From an uncultured Burkholderiales bacterium (GTDB lineage: Bacteria; Pseudomonadota; Gammaproteobacteria; Burkholderiales; Burkholderiaceae_E), in assembly GCA_902826305.1 (NCBI GenBank), contig CADEEH010000039.1, forward strand, positions 1-37,455: a stretch of 37,455 nt of DNA. Direction: 5' to 3'. Shown in pieces: positions 8,975 to 15,834 of the stretch (its first letter is position 1; each line of letters begins with the position of its first letter). Under the pieces are notes generated by a model. It saw only the letters and a list, made by a program, of their open reading frames with translations, did no database searches and was not told the origin of the DNA. Made by a program: the position numbers and the translations under genes.

Positions 8975-10735
8975 ATGAAGCGCTCGGTCAGGGGTTCGTT
9001 TGCGGTCGTTCTCACGAGTCTCGTCGCGTGCGGCGGGGGTGGTGGCGATGCCGGGACACCGGCTCCGGTGGCGGCGCCTGCGCCGTCACCGACCCCGTCA
9101 CCGACCCCGACCCCGAGCCCGACGCCCTCACCGACACCGGCACCGACTCCTGCGCCGCCCATCGGCTCACAACTGAACGAGTCCACCTGTTTCCACCAGT
9201 ACACGCTGACCGCCAGCACGGCACTGTCGGGTGCCGATCCGCGGCTCGGTGAACAATGGCATTTGACCAACACCGGCCAGAGCGGGGGCACCGCCGGCGA
9301 GGACCTCGACGTCGCACCGGTCTGGCAGCAGGCGCTGGGCAACAGCACCAACAAAGGCAACGGCGTGCGTGTCGCGGTGATCGACGATTCGGTCGAGGTC
9401 ACCCACGAGGACCTGGTCGCCAACGTGATCGCCGGCGAGAGCTACAACTATCGGCCGGCCAAGCGCGGCAACGCGTATCCGTTGCCCTGCCTGCAGGACG
9501 ACGAACACGGCACTGCGGTCGCCGGCATCGTGGCGGCGCGTGACGGCAACGCGGTCGGTGTGGCAGGTGTCGCGCCCCGCTCCGGGCTGGTGGCCTACAA
9601 CGCGCTGGCCACCGGTACCGACGCCGACATCGCCGATGCACTGACCCGCGCCCTGTCGGCCAACCCGATCTATCACAACAGCTGGGGTTCACCGGATGAC
9701 GGCCTCGTCCATCCGTCCGAGCAGACCTTCGTCGATGCAATCGAAAACGGCATCGTCAACGGCCGCCAGGGCAAGGGAGCCGTCTATGTGTTCTCGGCCG
9801 GCAATGGCGGCTGCTACATCCGCGCCTTCACCAACGACTGCCTGTTCGACGACAACTCGAACTATGACGGCTACGTCAACAAGAAAGGCGTGATCGCGGT
9901 CTGCGCGGTCGACGATCGCGGCCGCAAGCCGTACTACGGTGAACCGGGGGCCAATCTTCTGCTGTGCGGCCCGTCCAGCGGCGACACGAGCGGCATCACG
10001 ACGACCTACCTGAACAACGCCTACCGTCCCGGAGCCGGCAGCGATCCTTCGCCGTTCACGGGCACGTCGGCCAGTGCCCCGATGGTCTCGGGTGTGGTCG
10101 CATTGATGCTGGCGGCCAATCCGGCATTGACCTGGCGCGACGTGCGCCTGGTGCTTGCCCGCTCCGCGCGCCAGAACGACGCCGCCGACACCGGATGGGT
10201 CTCACACGTCGGCGACAACGTCACCTATCACTTCAACCACAAATACGGCTTCGGCGTGGCCGATGCCCAGTCCGCGGTTGCACTGGCCAAGACCTGGACC
10301 TCGGTGGGCGGCTCCTCGTCGCTGGTGGCCTGTGAACGCGCCGAGTGGTCGCGCACGGTCAACCAGGTGCTGCCCGATGCACCGGTCAGCGGTGCACCCA
10401 CGACCGTGGCCGACTCGCTGGCGGTCGCCGGTGGCGACTGCGCGATCCGCAAGCTCGAGTTCGTCGAGGTCAAGCTGACCACCACCCACTCGTACAGCGG
10501 TGATCTGCGGGTCCGGCTGGTCAGCCCGAACGGCCTGGCCAGCGACCTGGCGGTCGAGCGTCAATGCCCAGGAGACGGCGACGCCTGCGGTGCGTTCGGC
10601 GGCTGGGCGTTCGGCAGCGTGCGCCACCTGGACGAATCCCCGGTGGGCACCTGGCGGCTCGAGGTCACCGATGCCGTCAATATCGACACCGGCACCTGGA
10701 ATTCATGGTCGATCCGCTTCTGGGGTCGGCCCTGA
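8975..10735 (+). CDS. Subtilisin-like (S8) lipoprotease with P domain, copy 1
   Basis: This is a 586-aa surface- or periplasm-facing serine protease. The signal peptide ends in a lipobox (SLVAC, Cys19), so it is probably a lipoprotein. A Pro/Ser/Thr linker follows (about 28-62). The S8 domain has the complete triad: Asp137 in VAVIDDS, His178 in DDEHGTAVAG, Ser365 in GTSASAPMVSG, plus oxyanion Asn277 in SAGNGG. From about 455 to the end is a P domain of the kexin/furin type, with LTTTHSYSGDLRVRLVSP and a WSIRFWG end. No inhibitory prodomain lies between the lipobox and the catalytic domain, which is unusual for subtilases. The ATG at 8975 has AGGAAAGG a few bases upstream. A close paralogue follows 156 bp downstream, then a prodomain-like gene that may supply the missing part in trans. 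Confidence 0.92.
   Translation: MKRSVRGSFAVVLTSLVACGGGGGDAGTPAPVAAPAPSPTPSPTPTPSPTPSPTPAPTPAPPIGSQLNESTCFHQYTLTASTALSGADPRLGEQWHLTNTGQSGGTAGEDLDVAPVWQQALGNSTNKGNGVRVAVIDDSVEVTHEDLVANVIAGESYNYRPAKRGNAYPLPCLQDDEHGTAVAGIVAARDGNAVGVAGVAPRSGLVAYNALATGTDADIADALTRALSANPIYHNSWGSPDDGLVHPSEQTFVDAIENGIVNGRQGKGAVYVFSAGNGGCYIRAFTNDCLFDDNSNYDGYVNKKGVIAVCAVDDRGRKPYYGEPGANLLLCGPSSGDTSGITTTYLNNAYRPGAGSDPSPFTGTSASAPMVSGVVALMLAANPALTWRDVRLVLARSARQNDAADTGWVSHVGDNVTYHFNHKYGFGVADAQSAVALAKTWTSVGGSSSLVACERAEWSRTVNQVLPDAPVSGAPTTVADSLAVAGGDCAIRKLEFVEVKLTTTHSYSGDLRVRLVSPNGLASDLAVERQCPGDGDACGAFGGWAFGSVRHLDESPVGTWRLEVTDAVNIDTGTWNSWSIRFWGRP
9079..9160 (+). repeat. Pro/Ser/Thr linker-coding repeat in subtilase copy 1
   Basis: A run of CCGAC/CCGAG/TCACC-type units encodes alternating PSPT, PTPS and PTPAP residues between the lipid-anchored Cys and the catalytic domain. 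The second subtilase has only a short PAPTPAGPP stretch here. This linker, together with the lipoprotein leader, accounts for the 27-residue length difference between the paralogues. The units are imperfect but could expand or contract in frame. Confidence 0.65.
10229..10620 (+). repeat. 392-bp identical block, copy 1 (within subtilase copy 1)
   Basis: Compared base by base, this stretch is identical to 12065-12456 (constant offset 1836). It covers the end of the S8 domain and most of the P domain. On both sides the paralogues differ roughly every 10-15 bases, mostly at third codon positions. The sharp edges suggest gene conversion rather than simple conservation. Confidence 0.9.
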
Positions 10736-10795
10736 GGCGACGACCATCGCGGCGTTGAAATCGCTGCGGGCACAAGCGTTGCGGCCGTCGGCGTG

Positions 10796-10839
10796 CCATA
10801 CCGTTCGGCTGGCGGAAATCCGCCGCTCGGACGGTATGG
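10796..10839. repeat. Two-part inverted repeat between the subtilase genes
   Basis: The outer arms CCATACCGT (10796-10804) and ACGGTATGG (10831-10839) enclose a second inverted repeat, GGCGGA (10811-10816) and TCCGCC (10819-10824). The structure lies in the 156-bp gap between the two proteases, about 50 bp before the second start codon. No T-run follows the right arm, so an intrinsic terminator is doubtful. An operator or a processing/attenuation hairpin is possible. Confidence 0.55.
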
Positions 10840-10891
10840 TTACACTGGCGCCTTCGACGAAAACGCCGCTCTCGCCATCGGACCCTCCGGA

Positions 10892-12571
10892 ATGAAACGA
10901 ACGGTCAAGTGCCCCCTTGTCGCAGCGATCGTGCTGCTCGCCGGCTGCGGAGGAGGAGGCAACAGCCCTGCACCGACACCCGCCGGTCCGCCATCCGTCG
11001 GCTCCCAGCTCAACGAGTCATCCTGTTTCTACCAATACACGCTGACCAGCAACACGTTGCTGTCCGGTGCCGACCCGCGGTTCGGTGAACAATGGCACCT
11101 GACCAACACCGGCCAGAGCGGGGGCACCGCCGGCGAGGACCTCGATGTCGCACCGGTCTGGCAACAGGCGCTGGGCACCACCACCAACAAAGGCAACGGC
11201 GTGCGCGTCGCGGTGATCGACGATTCGGTCGAGGTCACCCACGAAGACCTGGTCGCCAATGTCGCCGCCGGCGAGAGCTACAACTACCGTCCCGCCAAAC
11301 GCGGCAACACCTACCCGCTGCCGTGTTTCGAGGACGACAGCCACGGCACCGCGGTCGCCGGCATCGTGGCGGCGCGCGACGGCAATGCGGTCGGCGTCGC
11401 GGGTGTCGCTCCCCGCTCGACGCTGGTCGCCTACAACGCGCTGGCCACCGGAGAGGATGCCGACGTCGCCGATGCACTCACCCGTGCGTTGTCGGCCAAC
11501 CAGATCTATCACAACAGCTGGGGCTCGCCGGACAACGGCCGGCTGAACGCGGCCGAGCAGACCTTCGTCAATGCGATCGAAAACGGCATCGTCAACGGCC
11601 GCCAGGGCAAAGGAGCGGTCTATGTGTTCTCGGCCGGCAACGGCGGTTGTTATGTGCTGGACACCAACAGCAATTGCCAGTCCGACGACAACTCGAACTT
11701 CGACGGCTACGTCAACAAGAAGGGTGTGATCGCCGCCTGCGCGGTCGACGATCGGGGCCGCGCGCCGAGTTACACGGAACCGGGGGCGAACATCCTGATC
11801 TGTGGTCCGTCCGGTGGCAGCAGCAGCGGCATCACGACGACATTCCCGAGGAACACCTACCGCCCGGGACCGGGCGGCAACCCATCGGCGTTCTCGGGCA
11901 CATCGGCGAGTGCCCCGATGGTCTCGGGTGTGGTCGCGCTGATGCTGGCGGCCAATCCGGCACTGACCTGGCGCGACGTGCGCCTGGTGCTCGCGCGCTC
12001 GGCACGCCAGAACGACGCCGCCGACACCGGATGGGTCTCACACGTCGGCGACAATGTCACCTACCACTTCAACCACAAATACGGCTTCGGCGTGGCCGAT
12101 GCCCAGTCCGCGGTTGCACTGGCCAAGACCTGGACCTCGGTGGGCGGCTCCTCGTCGCTGGTGGCCTGTGAACGCGCCGAGTGGTCGCGCACGGTCAACC
12201 AGGTGCTGCCCGATGCACCGGTCAGCGGTGCACCCACGACCGTGGCCGACTCGCTGGCGGTCGCCGGTGGCGACTGCGCGATCCGCAAGCTCGAGTTCGT
12301 CGAGGTCAAGCTGACCACCACCCACTCGTACAGCGGTGATCTGCGGGTCCGGCTGGTCAGCCCGAACGGCCTGGCCAGCGACCTGGCGGTCGAGCGTCAA
12401 TGCCCAGGAGACGGCGACGCCTGCGGTGCGTTCGGCGGCTGGGCGTTCGGCAGCGTTCGCCACATGGACGAATCCCCGGTGGGCAACTGGCGGCTCGAGG
12501 TCACCGATGCCGTTGCCGTCGACACCGGCACTTGGAATTCATGGTCGATCCGCTTCTGGGGTCGGCCGTGA
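10892..12571 (+). CDS. Subtilisin-like (S8) lipoprotease with P domain, copy 2
   Basis: This 559-aa paralogue of the preceding gene has the same architecture. A signal peptide ends in lipobox LLAGC (Cys19), followed by a short PAPTPAGPP linker. The S8 domain has Asp110 (VAVIDDS), His151 (DDSHGTAVAG), Asn250 (SAGNGG) and Ser338 (GTSASAPM). A P domain runs from about residue 428 to the end. All catalytic residues are intact. The two catalytic domains are very similar, but the loop after the SAGNGGC motif differs (copy 1 has YIRAFTNDCL, copy 2 has YVLDTNSNCQ), which could alter specificity or disulfides. The ATG at 10892 begins a clear lipoprotein leader. There is no N-terminal prodomain. The next gene, a prodomain-like secreted protein, begins 56 bp downstream, so the two are probably co-transcribed. 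Confidence 0.92.
   Translation: MKRTVKCPLVAAIVLLAGCGGGGNSPAPTPAGPPSVGSQLNESSCFYQYTLTSNTLLSGADPRFGEQWHLTNTGQSGGTAGEDLDVAPVWQQALGTTTNKGNGVRVAVIDDSVEVTHEDLVANVAAGESYNYRPAKRGNTYPLPCFEDDSHGTAVAGIVAARDGNAVGVAGVAPRSTLVAYNALATGEDADVADALTRALSANQIYHNSWGSPDNGRLNAAEQTFVNAIENGIVNGRQGKGAVYVFSAGNGGCYVLDTNSNCQSDDNSNFDGYVNKKGVIAACAVDDRGRAPSYTEPGANILICGPSGGSSSGITTTFPRNTYRPGPGGNPSAFSGTSASAPMVSGVVALMLAANPALTWRDVRLVLARSARQNDAADTGWVSHVGDNVTYHFNHKYGFGVADAQSAVALAKTWTSVGGSSSLVACERAEWSRTVNQVLPDAPVSGAPTTVADSLAVAGGDCAIRKLEFVEVKLTTTHSYSGDLRVRLVSPNGLASDLAVERQCPGDGDACGAFGGWAFGSVRHMDESPVGNWRLEVTDAVAVDTGTWNSWSIRFWGRP
12065..12456 (+). repeat. 392-bp identical block, copy 2 (within subtilase copy 2)
   Basis: This is the second copy of the identical block at 10229-10620. 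The first flanking differences are a T/C at 10228 versus 12064 and a G/T at 10621 versus 12457. Confidence 0.9.
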
Positions 12572-12627
12572 TCCCGAGCCGCGCGTTGGAATCGAAAGAC
12601 CGCGGACAACCGCGCCGAGGAGATCCG

Positions 12628-13131
12628 ATGACACAGAAGCGATTCACCCTCTCCGCCCTGGCCACCTTGTGTGCGTGTGTGTGGGTGATGCCCGTCGCCC
12701 AGGCCCAGTTGAAGAACCCGAAAGCCACCGACAAGGAACCCGCCGCGACATCGAGCACCGGCTCGAAGACCGGCGCCGCGCACTACTGGTACGACGGCGA
12801 CATCCGCCGCCCCCTCTGGGTCGACACCCAGGCGGGAACGAAGGACGCCGCCGCGATCGCACTGCGCGACGCACCCGCCGGCGGCCAGGCCCGCACGCTG
12901 CCCGGCGGCGTGCTGGTCCGGCTCAAGCAGCCGATGGCGGGTGACGACGCACGACGAACCCTCGCCGCCAAGGGCCTGACCCCCGTGCGCCCGATCGGCG
13001 ACGACACCTCGATGTGGCTCGTCGAAGCCGACCCCGGCCTCGATTCGCTGCAACTGGCCAACCGCCTCTACGAAAGCGGCGACTTCGCCGCCGCCTCCCC
13101 GAACTGGAAACGCGAGCGCACGAAGAAATAA
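12628..13131 (+). CDS. Secreted protein resembling a free-standing subtilase prodomain
   Basis: This 167-aa protein has a signal peptide ending at about Ala26 (PVAQA/QL). The start ATG is preceded by GAGGAG (12617-12622) at five-base spacing. The middle (27-90) is hydrophilic and unrecognised. Residues about 93-160 resemble the prodomains found before S8 catalytic domains. A GGVLVRLKQP strand is followed by a helix with AAKGLTPVRPIG, a SMWLVEADPG strand, a LQLANRLYESGDF helix and a final AAASPNW that recalls the usual V-x-x-A-E-P-N-x end. In ordinary subtilases this domain folds and inhibits the enzyme in cis. Here both upstream proteases lack it, so a trans-acting chaperone or inhibitor is a reasonable inference. 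The match is by pattern only and no function is proven. Confidence 0.72.
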   Translation: MTQKRFTLSALATLCACVWVMPVAQAQLKNPKATDKEPAATSSTGSKTGAAHYWYDGDIRRPLWVDTQAGTKDAAAIALRDAPAGGQARTLPGGVLVRLKQPMAGDDARRTLAAKGLTPVRPIGDDTSMWLVEADPGLDSLQLANRLYESGDFAAASPNWKRERTKK

Positions 13132-13250
13132 GACGCCAAGCGCGCGCGCCGCGCCGCGCGCCGCGCAAGCCTCAGTCGCTGTCCACCCCCCAAGCGCGCG
13201 CGAAGCGCCGTGCGAAGCGCAAGCCTCGCTCCCCCACCCCCCTAGAGCAC
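13132..13250. repeat. GC-rich low-complexity imperfect tandem repeat
   Basis: Two imperfect units of roughly 50-60 bp lie just after the prodomain-like gene. Each runs from an AAGCGCGCGCG core through GCGCAAGCCTC to a C-rich end (CCACCCCCC and CCCACCCCCC). No credible coding potential is visible. It adjoins the large palindromic block and may belong to the same repetitive unit. Confidence 0.55.
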
Positions 13251-13349
13251 CTCGGAATTCGCTCCAGGAGCGTAGCGAGCAGGCCCGAGTTGCGTGCGAG
13301 GAGCGCAAGCGTGCCAGGGCCTGTTAACGCTATGGGGGCGCTCGCGTGA

Positions 13350-13440
13350 CTCTTCAGACGGCCGCCGGCAAGGCGCGCGGCGCGGCGCAGGCTGGGCGCC
13401 TGCGCGAGCCGTGCAACGCGGCCGGCGGCCGTCTGAAGAG
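13350..13440. repeat. 20-bp-arm inverted repeat containing a Neisseria-type uptake 10-mer
   Basis: The arms CTCTTCAGACGGCCGCCGGC (13350-13369) and its complement (13421-13440) are perfect and separated by 51 bp. Each contains the 10-mer GCCGTCTGAA or its complement (13353-13362 and 13428-13437), which is the core DNA uptake sequence of Neisseria. Because the arms are one palindrome, this counts as a single occurrence and may be chance. Confidence 0.8.
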
Positions 13441-13452
13441 ATCACCCGCAGG

Positions 13453-13553
13453 GCCGCTGCCTGCCGGGCCGCAGGGCGTTGTTGCTCGCTCGTTGCGTGC
13501 CGCAGGCACGCGGCCTCGTTCGCGCCTAGCCCTGCGGCCCGGCAGGCAGCGGC
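13453..13553. repeat. 25-bp-arm inverted repeat with an internal small hairpin
   Basis: The perfect arms are 13453-13477 and 13529-13553 (left arm GCCGCTGCCTGCCGGGCC and onward). In the loop, GCGTGCC (13495-13501) pairs with GGCACGC (13505-13511). This is part of the larger nested palindromic element. Confidence 0.8.
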
Positions 13554-13641
13554 GCGAGCGCCCCCATAGCGTTAACAGGCCCTGGTGCACGCTGAGCACC
13601 ACAGCACACAAATCGGGACGCGCAGTAGCTCCTGGAGCGAA

Positions 13642-15834
13642 TTAGAAGGAGCTTTCGCGGAGGAGGATTGCACCCAGCGACCTCAACCAATCCGCCGCCA
13701 GGCTCCGGCTCTCCCCGTCGATCACTGCCGAACCGAGCTCCATGCTCGGCACGCGGCCCGCACCGGCCGGCGAGTCCACCCGCAGCCGCACGCGATACAG
13801 CGCATCGCGGGGTGCCAGCGATCCGTTGGGCTGCTTGATCGCCGCGACACGTCCGCCATGTTCGGCGGCGAACATCGGATGGGGCAGCACCGGCACCCGG
13901 CCCGAATCGATCGCGATCACTTCGCCTTCGAGTGCCGCGTCCGGCCGGCCGCGGACGTGGAAACGCGCGCTGCTGCCGACACGGATCCGCGACAACGCCT
14001 GCTGGTCGACGAGTGCGTCGACGACCCAACGGTCCGGGTCGATCAGCACCGCGATCGGCTGGTTGCCGTTGACCCAGACCCCGGCACGGATCGCGGGATC
14101 GTGATCGAGCAGCCGGCCGGCGAACGGTGCCGCGAGTGCGAGTCGCTTCAGCTCGGCCTGTTGTGCACCGAGTTCGGCCATCTGCTGCCCGAGCTGTTCG
14201 GCGACGATCGCCTGGCGCTGGATGCCGTCGCGCCGGCCGACGAGCTGGTCGAGTTCGAGCGACAGCGCATCGGCCAGTGCGCGGGTCTGCAGCGATTTGC
14301 TGCGCGTGTCCGGGGAATCGAGCGTGACCAGCGCATCGCCCGCGGCCACCGCACCGGCCTCGCGCACGGAGACGATACGTGCCGGGAACGGGCTGTAGAT
14401 CGTCGTCTGCTGCTCCGCGTGCAGCCATGCCTCGCCGCGCACCGCGTGTGACCACGGCACGATCAGCGGCACGATGACCGCTGCGATTCCGAGCAGCACC
14501 AGCAGCGCGCGCTGCGGGCGGATCCTCGATCGGCCGCGCCACCAGACCGAGAATTCGGTCCAGAACGGCCGCACGATGAACCAGGCGACCTCGACGGCGA
14601 ACAGGAAAAGGCCCAGGACCTTGAAGAACATCAGGTACACGGCCAGTGCGATGCCCGCGAAGACGACCAGCCGGTAGATCCAGGTGAAGAGCGCGAACAC
14701 GATCAGCCCGCGCCGCAGTCCCGGCTCGAACAGTTCGGGGTCCGGTTCGTCCCAGCCGAGCAGCAGGCGCCGCAGCCAGGCCCGCGCGAGCTCGAAGCTG
14801 CGCTGGTGCAGGTTCGGCAGGTCGAGTGCGTCCGACAGCAGGAAGTAGCCGTCGAAACGCATGAACGGGCTCGCGTTGATGCCGACGGTGATGATCCAGC
14901 TGGTGGTCGCGAGGAAGAACAATGCGCTGCGCAGCGCGCCGTCGTCGACCAGGCTCCAGGCGAGTGTCGCGAACGCGGCGATCGCGAACTCGACGACGAT
15001 GCCGGCAGCCGCGATCCGGAAACGTTCGCGGCGGTCGGGCAGTTTCCAGGACTCGCCGGTGTCGGTGTACAGCATCGGCCACAAGACGAGGAACGCGACG
15101 CCCATATGGGCGACGCGCACGCCGGCCCGGGTCGCCGTCACCGCGTGGCCGAGTTCGTGCAGGCTCTTGGCAAGCATCAGCGCGACCGCATAACCGACCA
15201 GCCCGGCCGGCGACAGGAAGTCCTGGAACGTGTGGACGAACGTGTCCCACTGCCGCGCGGCCAGGCCGACGCCGACGAGTGCGGCGGCCAGCACGATCAG
15301 CGCGAACGTGCGCGTGAACAGCCATCCGGTGCGCGGTGCCAGCCAGCCGAGGAAACGGTCCGGGTGCACCAGCGGAATCCGGAAGAACAGATAGTTGTGC
15401 AGCAGCCACTTCCACCGCGATGCGTGGGCGCGGCGCGCGATCTCGCCCAGCACCGCAACCGCGCCGGGATCACTCGCGCGCAGCAGCTGGTGCTGGCGCA
15501 GGAACGTCACCAGCGCCTGCAGGTCGTCCGCCTCCGGCGCAAGCGCCGTCTCGTCGCGCACGCCGGCGAGCACACGCGCCGGGTCGCCGATCGGCCAGCG
15601 CGACAGGAATTCGAATTCGAGCCAGCCGATCCGGTAGAAGCGGTTGCTGACCGGATCGTGGATCATCCAGGCCGGCGAGCCGTCGCGGTTCGGTGCCGCC
15701 GCGATCAGCCGCAGGTCCTCGCGCAGCGCGGGCAACACCTTCATCGGCACCGGCCCGGCGGGCGCCTGCGCGGGCCGGCCAGCCGCCGACGGCGCACGCA
15801 GCAGCCCGGCGCCGGCCCCGGCGCCGACGTTCAC
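13642..15834 (-). CDS. M50 (site-2-protease-like) membrane zinc peptidase fused to HlyD adaptor, with PqqD-like N-terminus
   Basis: This is a polytopic inner-membrane protein of about 730 aa. Residues about 50-120 resemble a PqqD-like/RRE winged helix (HDPVSNRFYRIGWLEFEFL then a helix ending LRQHQLL). Several membrane segments follow. M50 motifs are HELGH (about 226-230) and NASPFMRFDGYF (about 320-331), the zinc-binding and second-site motifs of site-2-protease-like peptidases. The C-terminal half (about 440-730) is an HlyD-type lipoyl/barrel-sandwich region with APFAGRLLDHD. Related M50-lipoyl proteins are annotated as peptide zinc metalloproteases. The GTG at 15834 is preferred because it overlaps the previous stop as GTGA; an in-frame GTG at 15846 and ATG at 15744 are alternatives. 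It is last in the export operon and ends at the palindromic element. The substrate is not known. Confidence 0.85.
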   Translation of the reverse strand: MNVGAGAGAGLLRAPSAAGRPAQAPAGPVPMKVLPALREDLRLIAAAPNRDGSPAWMIHDPVSNRFYRIGWLEFEFLSRWPIGDPARVLAGVRDETALAPEADDLQALVTFLRQHQLLRASDPGAVAVLGEIARRAHASRWKWLLHNYLFFRIPLVHPDRFLGWLAPRTGWLFTRTFALIVLAAALVGVGLAARQWDTFVHTFQDFLSPAGLVGYAVALMLAKSLHELGHAVTATRAGVRVAHMGVAFLVLWPMLYTDTGESWKLPDRRERFRIAAAGIVVEFAIAAFATLAWSLVDDGALRSALFFLATTSWIITVGINASPFMRFDGYFLLSDALDLPNLHQRSFELARAWLRRLLLGWDEPDPELFEPGLRRGLIVFALFTWIYRLVVFAGIALAVYLMFFKVLGLFLFAVEVAWFIVRPFWTEFSVWWRGRSRIRPQRALLVLLGIAAVIVPLIVPWSHAVRGEAWLHAEQQTTIYSPFPARIVSVREAGAVAAGDALVTLDSPDTRSKSLQTRALADALSLELDQLVGRRDGIQRQAIVAEQLGQQMAELGAQQAELKRLALAAPFAGRLLDHDPAIRAGVWVNGNQPIAVLIDPDRWVVDALVDQQALSRIRVGSSARFHVRGRPDAALEGEVIAIDSGRVPVLPHPMFAAEHGGRVAAIKQPNGSLAPRDALYRVRLRVDSPAGAGRVPSMELGSAVIDGESRSLAADWLRSLGAILLRESSF

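Larger units (their letters stand above)
13256..13643. repeat. Nested palindromic (foldback) element of about 388 bp
   Basis: Four perfect inverted repeats are stacked here. The outer 16-bp arms are 13256-13271 and 13628-13643 (AATTCGCTCCAGGAGC and its complement). A 33-bp pair is at 13314-13346 and 13553-13585. Inside that lie a 20-bp-arm hairpin (13350-13440) and a 25-bp-arm hairpin (13453-13553). The outer and 33-bp arms are joined by about 42 bp that align imperfectly, so each whole arm is about 90 bp. The block lies between the convergent protease and export gene groups. Its right edge coincides with the stop codon of the M50 gene. It could be a non-autonomous mobile element or a strong bidirectional terminator; no transposase is present. 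Confidence 0.85.

Noticed and set aside
13342-13569. Small coding frames across the palindromic block
   Set aside because: They depend on low-complexity, palindromic sequence, lack ribosome-binding sites, and show no recognisable protein pattern.
13132-13643. CRISPR array
   Set aside because: The repeats are nested inverted arms and two imperfect tandem units, not regularly spaced identical direct repeats with unique spacers; no cas genes are near.
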